Origin: Poronia punctata
Lineage: Eukaryota; Ascomycota; Sordariomycetes; Xylariales; Xylariaceae
Length of the DNA stretch: 29,578 bases
Reading direction: 5' to 3'
NCBI GenBank assembly: GCA_022579005.1
Contig: MU401802.1
Location: 1 to 29,578 of the forward strand
The notes beneath the pieces are model-generated. The model was not told where the DNA came from, made no database searches, and worked only from the letters and a program-made list of their open reading frames with translations. Positions 20,840 to 29,578 of this stretch are shown piece after piece; the first letter of the stretch is position 1; every line of letters begins with the position of its first letter. The position numbers were made by a program, and so were the translations under genes.

Positions 20840-21560
20840 ACTACTAAAGCATTAGCATAAATTAGCTAAATATTTTTTAAAAAATAAATTTAAAAAAAAT
20901 ATTATTAAAAAAATTAAAAACATATAAAAAATAAAAACTTTTAAAAAAATAATAAAAGCTAAAGCAAAATATAAGCTATTTTTTTTAAAGTAAATATTTA
21001 TATATAAGTTTAATAATAAAAAATATTTAAAAGTATATAAATTTTACTTAGTTATTAAAAAAGATTTATAAAATAATATAACGCTTTAAAGCACTTATAC
21101 TACTACTTTAATAGCTTATATATTTTAAATTATAATAGCTTTAGCAGCTTATTTTAATATAAAAGCTAAGCAATTTAATATAGTTAGCGCTTTTTTTAAT
21201 ATAAGTAAAAAAAAATAAAAGCTTATAACTTATAAATTGCTAAATAGCTAAATAGCTTTAAAAATAGTAATATAATAGCTAAAATTACTTAAGCCTTTTA
21301 TAAGCTTTAAAACTTACTACTTTTATAGTATAAAAAGTTTATATATATTTTAAAAAAAATTAAAATAATTTTATTTTTTAAAAAACTATACTTTTTTTAT
21401 ATTAAAAATTATAGCATATACTTTATTTTTTATATAAATAACTTTATTATTTTATATTATAAAAAATAAAAAACATAAGCTTAAAAAATTATTAACTAGC
21501 TTAAAAAAGCTTATAAACTTAAAAATTAAAAAAATATAAATTAGTTTTAAAAATTAAAAT
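20840..21560 (+). pseudogene. Fossil Ty1/copia reverse transcriptase
   Basis: Motifs in order: a KVNIYI-like stretch near 20995 (family: KWVF-x-x-K); TYTTTLIAYIF from 21093 (family: (D)TYA-x-T-x-A-R-x-x-R); ALAAYFNIKAKQFNIVSAFFN to about 21200 (family: A-x-x-x-x-L-x-x-x-Q-x-D-V-x-x-AFLN); a SLYIF box near 21336 (family: LYGL/F); and FYINNFIILY around 21428-21457 in place of F-Y-V-D-D. The catalytic pair is AAT AAC. The YINN box is in a different frame from its neighbours on both sides, with changes in the adjoining T- and A-runs. Inactive. Confidence 0.87.
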
Positions 21561-21776
21561 AATAAAAAATTAAAAAAACGTTTACTAGCTTTAAATTATA
21601 AGTAATATATTAAAAAAATAGCTAAAAAGTATAATTTAGCTAATAATAACTAAATACTTATAACTTTAATATTATTTAAAAAGCTTAAAAAGTTTATAAA
21701 AAAAGCTTTAAAAAAATATATTAAATTTTTTTAAAAGCTTATAAAGTTTATATTTTATATTACTATTATAATTAAA

Positions 21777-22150
21777 CTAAATATAATATATGCTATATTT
21801 TAACTTTTAAAGTACTTTACTAATTTAAACTTTAAATATATAGCTATAATAAAACAAATTATTTAATACTTATACTATATTAAAAAACTTAAAATAGTAT
21901 ATAAAACTAACAATATAAAAGCTTAAGCTTTTTTAATTATAAAAGACGCCTTTTTTATTAATAATAAAAAAACTTAAAATTTTTTTTATAAATATATTAT
22001 AAGCTTATTTAAAAGTATAATAGCTTAAAAAGCTATTTAATAAAGTATAATATTAATTTTAATAATAAAAGCAAAAATAAACATGCTTAGCTTTATTGCT
22101 AAAAAAATAATAGCGTTTAAAAAGCTTTTAAATAGTATAAAGCTTAATTT
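21777..22150 (+). pseudogene. Fossil Ty1/copia RNase H
   Basis: From 21777 the frame reads LNIIYAIF (family: RPDI-x-(Y/F)A-V-S), then LLKYFTNLN (L-x-RY-x-x-P) and IIQYLYYIKKLKIVYKTNN (x-R-x-I-x-YL-x-x-T-x-x-x-x-L-x-Y). Next come a decayed DA-F-x-x-x-x-K-T-x-x-S segment, an IISLF box, and MLSFIAKKIIAFKKLLN near 22100 (family: EA-E-x-x-x-x-x-x-x-A-x-x-E-x-x-x-x-x-x-x-L). This is the diagnostic C-terminal part of fungal copia pol. Stops are few here, so homology is easy to follow. Confidence 0.88.
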
Positions 22151-22399
22151 AAAAAAAGGAAAAAATTTATTATAATAATTAGTAAGCAATAAAACTTATA
22201 ATTAAAAAGTATAACTAAATAAATACTAAACTTTGCTATATAAATATATAAAATATATAGCTAAAGCAAAAGTAATAAAAAAAGTTATTTTAAGTTTATT
22301 ATTTACTTACTAATTAAATATTAGCAAATAAGTTATTAAAAAACTTATTAAAAGCTAAATTTAAATACTTTAAAGCTTTTATAAATTTTTAAAATAGTT

Positions 22400-25300
22400 A
22401 TAAAAAAAGCTTAAGTTAATAAATACTTAAAGCTATTAAGCTATAGTAATTATGCTATTAAAAAAAACTTTATTTACTTACTACTTTTATTACTAACTAA
22501 GTAAAAATATAAGCTTAAACTTACTATTTAAAAAGTATAAATTAAAAAAATAACGTAAAAATGCTTTAAGCAGCTTTTTAAATAAACTATAAAAAAATAA
22601 ATAAAAAAATAAGTAAGCTTAAAAAAAATAGTTTAACTTTATAAAATAATAATAAAAGCTATAGCTAAAGTAAAAAGTTAAATAAGCATAAAAGCAATAA
22701 TAATAAAAAATAAAGCTAAAGTATTAATTTAAAAAGCTAAAATAAGCAAAACTTAAGCTTTTTAAGCACTAATAACTAAACTTATAACTAAATTGCTTAA
22801 ACTTATAAAGTTTAGCACTTTTTTATAAAAAATTTAAGTAATATAAAAAAAAAGCAATTTTTTATTATAATAAATATAATTATTAATAATAATTATATTT
22901 AAAGTATAAGCTATAATAAATTTAGCTTTTAAAAAGTATATAGTAACTTTTAAAGCAAAATAAAGCTTTTTAATAAGCTATAAAATAATATTATTAGCTT
23001 TTTAAAATTATTAAAAGTATAAAAAAAAAGCTTTACTTTTAAATCTTTTTACTTTTTAATTATATTTATATATTATATAGCAAAAAAAATAATATAAAGC
23101 TTTTTATTAAATAATTAGCAAGCTTATAAAATATAAGTTAAAAGCTTTAAAGTAACTTATAAAAAAAATAAAAATATTTTTTAATATATTTAAAGCATTA
23201 AAGTATACTTTTTTAAATTTTTTAATATTAAAAATATTTATTTAAACTAATTATAAAAGTATAACTATAAGCTTAGTAAAAAATATTATATAAATTAGTT
23301 TTAATATATTTTTTATTATTAAGTAAACTAAAAAAGCTATTAATTATTTTGCTTTAAATTTTATTATAAAGTAAACTTTAAAATATAAGCTTAAGTTTGC
23401 TTTTAAAAATACTAAGCTTAATTATTTTTGCAAGCTTTAAACTAAATATAAAAGTTATTTTTATAAGCAAAAAAATATTAAAAGTTTTTTTTAAAAATTA
23501 ATAAAAGCTAGTAATAAAAATAATAAAAGTATTACTTTTACTATTAAAGCTTATAAAAAAAGTATTAGCTTTATATTTACTAAATTTTTTAACGCTTTAA
23601 AAGCTTAAGCTTTTTTTATTATAAAATAAACTATTTAAAGTTAAAATATTAAAAGTATTAATATTATTAAAAAAAGCTTTAAAATTAAAAATAATATAAC
23701 TAGTATAAGCTAAAATATTATTTTTATTAAAAATAAGCAACTTTAAAAGTAAAAATTTAAATAATATAAAAGTAATAAAACTATTAAAAAAAGCTTAAAA
23801 TATAATATTAAAAAACAAAACTTATTTAATAAAAGCTTTAGTAGAAATAAAAAAAGCAAACTTAAAAACTTGCTTAGTTTTAATAAAAATTTTAAGCTTA
23901 CTATTATTAATTATATTAATTAAAAAAAAACTTTTTTTAAATTAAAAAGTATAACTTTAAAACTAAAGCGCTTTTAAAAAACTAAAAATAAAAAAATAAA
24001 ACCTTTTTTTAGCACTTTTAGCATTTTTAGCTTAAGCTTTTTTTATAAGCTTTTTAAACAATTTTAATATTTTTATATTTATGCTAGCTAGTATAGCTTT
24101 TTTTTTTTACTTTTTTAGCTTTTTTAGCTTTTTTAGCTTTTTTAGCTTTTTTAGCTTTTTTAGCTTTTTTAACTTTTTACTAAGCTTTAAAAATAGTATT
24201 TAATTTAGCTAAATAAGTATTATTTACTTTATAAGCTTTATTTAAAGCTATTAAATAAGCTTTAAATATAAATATATAAGCTATAGCTAAATTTTTTTAA
24301 GTTAAAAAACTTATTTTTTTTAATATTAAATAAAGTATTAAAAGTTTTATAAAAGGTAATAAAAAAGATTTTAGCAAAAAATAATACAAGCTTATTATTA
24401 TATTTACTGTTAAAGTTAAAAAAAACTTTAATAAATATAGTATTATTACTATAAACTAAAAAATAAGCTTATAAAAGCTTTAAAAATAAAAAAATAATAT
24501 ATATATTATTGTTTTACAGCTTTATTTGCACTATTATTTAAAAATTCTTTTAAAAAAAGCTTAAAGTAAGCAAAATAACGCTTTTTATAAAATAAAAAAA
24601 GTAGCTTATTAAATATTAGGTTAAATATTAAAATAATATTAAAAAGGCCTAGGTTTACTTTAAACTAAATAGTTTTAATATTAAATTTAAGCTATATTAA
24701 AGTAATTAGTATAAAATTAAAATATATAAAAGCATATTTAATATATAAAGAATTTATATATTATTAAAAAAATATAGTAATAGTATTAAAAAGTTTAAAT
24801 AATTAGCTAACTATATTAAAGTATATAAAGCACTAAAAGAAAACTTAAAAAATATATTAAAAGTTTAAAAAAGCTTTTTTATTATTATTTTAATAGCTAT
24901 ACTAATGCTATTAGCTATAAAAAAATTATTAAAAGTAGTAAAAAGCTAAAATAACTTTATTTAAAGTAGTTAAAGTAATATTAAAAGCTTAAAAAAAAGC
25001 AAAAAGTATAGTTATAGCTATACTAAAAAATAAAAATATAAAATATATAAAAAACTTAATTAAAAAACTTAAAAGTTAGCACTTAATAAAAAAAAAGCTA
25101 ATAATAGTTATAAATATTTTTAAGTATAAGTATTTAAAGTATTAAAACTTTTATATACTATATAAAAAATATTTTAAATAAAAACTTAATATAAAAAGTT
25201 TAAATATAAACTTTATAGCTACTACTTAAGTTTTATTTATATAAAATAACCTTACTACTTTAGCTAGTAAAAAAGCTAAAAAGTATGTTATAAAAAAGTA

Positions 25301-25440
25301 CCTACTTAATAAAATACCTTTATAGTTAAAGTTATATATTTTAGTTAGCATAGCTTTATAAAAGCGTATGCTATAAAGCAAGATCTTTAATCTTATTATA
25401 GTTATATAGATTTTTTTTTTAATATATATTTTATTATAAT
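22400..25440 (+). mobile_element. A-rich RIP relic, family not identified
   Basis: Strong RIP signature with A-rich + strand. Long stretches of fossil frame rich in Lys, Ser and Asn exist (for example about 23780-23925, reading NKSFSRNKKSK with few stops), but I matched none to a known transposon domain. It includes a minisatellite at 24.1 kb. A copia 3' LTR would be expected just after 22.4 kb but has no partner in view. It could be another retroelement, the tail of the copia element, or a duplicated host gene lost to RIP. Confidence 0.4.
24102..24173. repeat. 9-bp minisatellite TTTTTTAGC
   Basis: Six perfect tandem copies of TTTTTTAGC at 24111-24164, flanked by variant units ending TTTAC (to 24110) and TTTTTTAAC (24165-24173). 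The unit is a multiple of three; on the - strand it reads GCT-AAA-AAA (Ala-Lys-Lys), which before G-to-A change could have been Ala-Glu-Glu or Ala-Lys-Lys. It is the only clear short tandem array seen. Confidence 0.9.
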
Positions 25441-27414
25441 ATAATTAATATAGCTTATACTAAGTTAAGCGCACTAATTCACCTTTTACTAAAGCTCTTA
25501 TATCTGCAAAATAATTACTTTATAAGTACTATTATTATTATATTTTGTAAATTTTTATACTTACGCTTTTATTTTTACTTACTTTTACTTTGTTTTTACC
25601 TTTATTTTTTTTTATTACTTTTTTACTTATAATTAGTTTTTTTTAATTATTATAGTTTTAATTTTTTATATTACGCTTTTAAGTTAAAGCTTTTTTATTA
25701 TTATATTATGCTTGTTTATATGCTAGTTGTTTTAGCAAAAGGAGTTTACTTTTACTATATTTAAACTTTAGTTAAAAAATATAAAAAAATAAAAGTAGCT
25801 AAGCATATTAATAGTATACTAATAATTAACTATTTTTTTATTACTAGTTTATTTACATATTATGCTTAATATATTAAGCAAAAAAATATATATAAAGTAA
25901 TAAGTAATAAAAAATAAAAAAAGAATTTTTTATATATATATTTAATAAGCTGCGTAGCTAATTATATATATTTTAAAAAACGCTTAAAATTTAATAGCGC
26001 TTTTTTTATAAGTTTTTACGCTTTAAAAAAGTAATAAAAATAGTAATAATAAAAATAATTTAAATAGCAAAAACGTTTTTAGTTTAATTTATATTAACTA
26101 TACTTATTAAGCTATTTTTAATATGCTAGTAAAGCTAGTAGCTACTTTTAAAAATATAAAAAGAATTATTTGCTTTAAGCATAGTTTAGCTTTTATAAAA
26201 AAGTTTAAAAATATAAATATTGCTTATAGTTTATTATTATATTAGTATTAATAATATTATAAAATATAAAAATTGCTTATTAATAATTTTTTATAAGTTA
26301 TTAAAAGCTTGCTTTTATTACTAATTTATATTTAAAAAATAAATTATATAAATAACTTATTATTTAAGCTAATACTTAGTTGCTTTACTTTTTTTTTAAT
26401 AATATAAAAGCTACTAGTTAAAAGAGGTAAAGCGCTAGTTTTTTACTACTATTTATAAAGCTATAGCTGCTAATAACTATTTTTAAAAAAATATAAAAAA
26501 CGTTTAAAAGTTTTTTATAGCTATACTATTACTAGTTTATTTATAAAGCAAAAACTTTTAGTTTATAATAAGTATAGTATTAGTTTATTAAAGTTAAGTT
26601 GCGTTAGTTTTAATAGCGTTATAAAAGTAATTAAAACTATATATTATTAGCTTTTTAAAAATAAAATAAAAAAAATAAAAAAAATAAAAATAAATTTAAT
26701 AAAAAATTAAAATTTATAAAAGCAATATATTAAATAATAGCATATTATAAATATAAAATTAGCTTATTAACGTTTTAATTTTATTTTATAGTATTTAAAG
26801 CTACTTTAATAGCTTTAGTTTGCTTAAGTTGTGCTAATAAAACGCTACTATTTTAATTTTATTTTTTTTAAGTTATATGCTAGCTTTTATAATAGCTAAT
26901 AAAGTACTAGCTACTTAACTTTATATATTAAGCTTTTAGTTTTATATTGCTTATAATTAAAAATTTTATTAAATAATTACTAAAGTTTTTTTTTTATTAT
27001 ATTTTATTATAATTATACTTTTTACTTTATTATTATAAAGCTTATTAAGCGCATTTTAGCTAAGTAGCCTTTATATTACTAAGCAAACTAATAAAATATA
27101 AAATATTAAAAAGACTTTATATTATTAAAATAAGTTAATAGCAATAGCTTATTTATAAACTTTAATAATATTAAATAAGATTATTTACTTTTTAGCTAGC
27201 TTTAATAATAGTTTTAAAGTATAAAAATATTTTATATTAATTTAAACTTTATTTTTTTTATATTAAATTAAGTTAATATATTGTTAAAATCCCTTTTAAT
27301 ACCTTTAACTTTATTAGTTACATTAAGACTATTAAAACGCAAATATTTTATAAACATAGATATTTGGTTTTTTATATATTTATTATAAATTGCGTTAAAC
27401 TTATCTTATTAAAA

Positions 27415-27502
27415 AAGTATACGCGTAGTATACGTATATAGTATATAATTAGTATATAAAAAGTACGTATTTTTTACGTATTAAATATATAAAGTATACG
27501 TG
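27415..27502. repeat. Cluster of GTATAC / TACGTA palindromes
   Basis: Imperfect repeats of AGTATACG, AGTATATA and TACGTA crowd into about 90 bp, with several CpG sites kept (ACGCG, TACGT). Each TACGTA and GTATAC is its own complement. It may be a degraded satellite or LTR piece; nothing nearby indicates a role. Confidence 0.45.
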
Positions 27503-27691
27503 TTTTTTTTATATTGCTAATAAGTTTTAATTAATTATAAACCTTTATAGCTATATAAAACTTGCTAAAAAAAGTTTTTATAACTTTTTTTTTTAATTAA
27601 TTAAGTTAACATAGTACTATAAATAATAACGTATTATAATTATATTTACTTTAGCTAGACTAATACTAATTAGTAGTTAAATTAGTAACTA

Positions 27692-27713
27692 TAAAAAAGC
27701 AAGGTTTAAAAAC
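27692..27713. repeat. Short LTR-like fragment
   Basis: TATAAAAAAGCAAGGTTTAAAA here resembles TATAAAAAAGCAAGGCTTTAAAA at the start of the right gypsy LTR (19768-19790), differing by one missing base. GCAAGG is rare inside these AT blocks, so it may be a remnant of a related LTR. The match does not extend clearly on either side. Confidence 0.3.
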
Positions 27714-29578
27714 AAAAACTATTGTTATATTTATTTTTTACTTAATTTAAGGTTGCTTTAGCTTTATATTGCTTTTAAAACTTATTATATTTAAATAAGT
27801 AATAAATAGAAAATTTAACTTAAATTATTATATAATTACTTAAAAAAATAAAGTAAGCAAAAAAAGCATATACTAAATTATAGTAAGCGTTTTATAAATT
27901 ATATACTAATAAAATAAAAAATAATAAGCATTTTTACTACTTTTAACTTATAGCTAATTTAAAAACTAATTAGTATTAATTTATAATAGTATTATTATTA
28001 TATAATTTTAGTTTATTTTTAAAAAAAGATTTAAAAAACTAACTATATTAAAAATTTTAGCATATATAGTAATTAGTACTACTTTATTTTAAAAACGTTT
28101 TTAATAATAACTTAAATTAAGTTAAAATTTTTAAAAAAACAAGCATAGCTATTTATTTATTAAAAAAGCATATTATTTTTAAAAAATAAAGCGTAAAAAA
28201 ACTTAACTTTAAAATATTAGCAAAAAACAAGCTAAATATATACGTTTTATATAAAATAATAAAGTATATATATATATAGCTTAATAGCAAAGACTTTTTA
28301 TAAGCTATTTAAAAAGATTTTAAAAAATAAATACGCTAGCATTTTAATAATATTATATATATAGTATAATGCTTATTATTATTAATACTATAGTAAAAAA
28401 GAATTAATTATAGCTTAATTTAAAGCTATAATATAATAAGCAATAGGTTGCTTGCTATTATAAATAATAACGTAACTATTAGCAAAGCTTAGTACTTTTT
28501 TTATATATTTTTAATTAAAAAATAAAAACTTAGTTTAACTTTTATATTTATTAATAAAAAGATTATAAGCTAAAATATATTTAAACTTAAAATATATTTT
28601 AAAGTACTAGTAATTAACTAAAAAACTTAAGCTTTATAAGCTTTTTAAGCTTTTTAAAGCACTTAACTTGCTTTTTAATCTTTTTTAACCTTTTAAGTAT
28701 TATAAGCTATAATAATTAGTAAGGCATAATAGCTATATATTAACGCTATATAAAGGATTTTAAGTTAAAAAAAAAAAAAACTAGCTACGCTAAGATTTAT
28801 TCTCTTGCTACTTATATATAAATACCTAGCTAAAAATATAAGTATATAACTAATTAAATTGTTTTACTAAGTAAGTCTAGCTAAGCAAAAGTAGTATTTA
28901 GTACTATTTTAAACCTATTTTATAATAATATATATAGTTTATAAGTTATATAACTATTTTTTAGGTTATATAACTTTAACTTAATAAGCTTGACTATTAT
29001 ACTACTTTTTTTAAAACTAAAGCTAAGGTATAAAGCGTTATAGCTAAGGTTTTATTTGCTTAAAAAGTAGTTGCTAAAGTTTTTAAAAAGTTAATACCTT
29101 TTTTTATTAAAAGCTAATATTTTTTTTTTATATAATAGTAATATAAATAACATTTTTAATAACTTACTACGCGTATATACTTTATAATAAGTTTTTTTTA
29201 TAATTTTATACCTTGCTAACTTTTTTTTACTTTAATAAAAATATTAAATTATAAATTAGTTTAATTAAATTATAATATAAATAATTTATTAAATATAGTA
29301 TAATTAAATTTAAACTTTTATTTTTATATTTTTAACTTAAATAAAGCTAGTAAGTAAATAAAAACTAAAAGTTTATAAAGCGTTAAAGCTTAAGTATAGT
29401 ATTTTATAATAAGTTGCTTGCTTTTATAAATAGCTTTAAAGTTATTTAAGTAGTTTTTTAGTACTATATTTGCTATTATAGCATATAGCTATTTATTAAA
29501 ATATATTAAAAGTTTAAAAGCTAAAAAGTAGCTATTATAAAAGTTTTTTAAAGCTATTAGTATATTTTTAAAGTTGCT

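Larger units (their letters stand above)
19998..22400 (+). mobile_element. RIP-degraded Ty1/copia retrotransposon, 3' part of pol
   Basis: Begins directly at the outer edge of the gypsy LTR. Only about 0.85 kb precedes the RT domain, too short for copia gag, protease and integrase, so the 5' part is missing or lies elsewhere. RT and RNase H (separate entries) are in one direction on +, with integrase not following RT, as in Ty1/copia. Decayed pol can be followed to about 22.39 kb, where residues resemble the final MPADGLTKAL region of copia RNase H. No LTR pair was found. Confidence 0.8.
25440..29578. mobile_element. Mixed RIP relic DNA, unidentified
   Basis: AT-rich to the window end, with alternating T-rich stretches (about 25.45-25.75 and 26.8-27.1 kb) and A-rich stretches (about 27.8-28.6 kb). 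This suggests several fragments in both directions. Short less-mutated islands occur near 27290-27360 (TCCC, GTTACATTAAGAC) and 28790-28830 (TTCTCTTGC), as at the gypsy LTRs, and could be LTRs or insertion edges. No protein domain was recognised. Confidence 0.4.

Overview
The window looks like nuclear DNA of a filamentous ascomycete (Pezizomycotina). The evidence is a spliceosomal-intron gene for cytosolic lysyl-tRNA synthetase (short introns of 51-91 bp, GTATGT/GTAAGT-type donors, CTAAC/CTGAC branch sites) and extremely AT-rich blocks with the mutational signature of repeat-induced point mutation (RIP). No species is claimed.

Layout: (1) 1-3780 is an AT block holding a RIP-destroyed Ty3/gypsy pol on the + strand: RT about 0.9-1.15 kb, RNase H about 1.6-1.85 kb, integrase about 2.6-2.9 kb. 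(2) 3780-11190 is an island of ordinary base composition. Its left half (3.93-7.38 kb) has no convincing gene. Its right half carries a small membrane protein gene of unknown function, probably mitochondrial (7431-7912, one intron), a promoter region with E-box, inverted repeats and a Gcn4/CPC1-type site, and the lysyl-tRNA synthetase gene (8680-10862, seven exons, 593 aa). (3) 11190-29578 is a long AT block. It contains a structurally complete but mutationally dead Ty3/gypsy retrotransposon on the - strand (13211-19997) with two ~245 bp LTRs, followed directly by a RIP-destroyed Ty1/copia pol on the + strand (RT and RNase H, about 20.8-22.4 kb). The rest is A-rich or T-rich relic DNA I could not assign, including a 9-bp minisatellite at 24.1 kb.

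The informative signals are in the decayed DNA. Three reverse transcriptases each lost both catalytic aspartates to asparagine by G-to-A change. The two LTRs differ by about 30 substitutions, all transitions. Cytosines survive almost only after G, or in ACT/ACG, which is a narrower rule than the usual CpA description of RIP. The copia relic starts abruptly at the edge of the gypsy element, which suggests a nested insertion. The lysyl-tRNA synthetase looks functional but departs from the usual eukaryotic sequence at a few active-site-proximal positions. I found no CRISPR, tRNA, rRNA, biosynthetic cluster or clearly new gene system.
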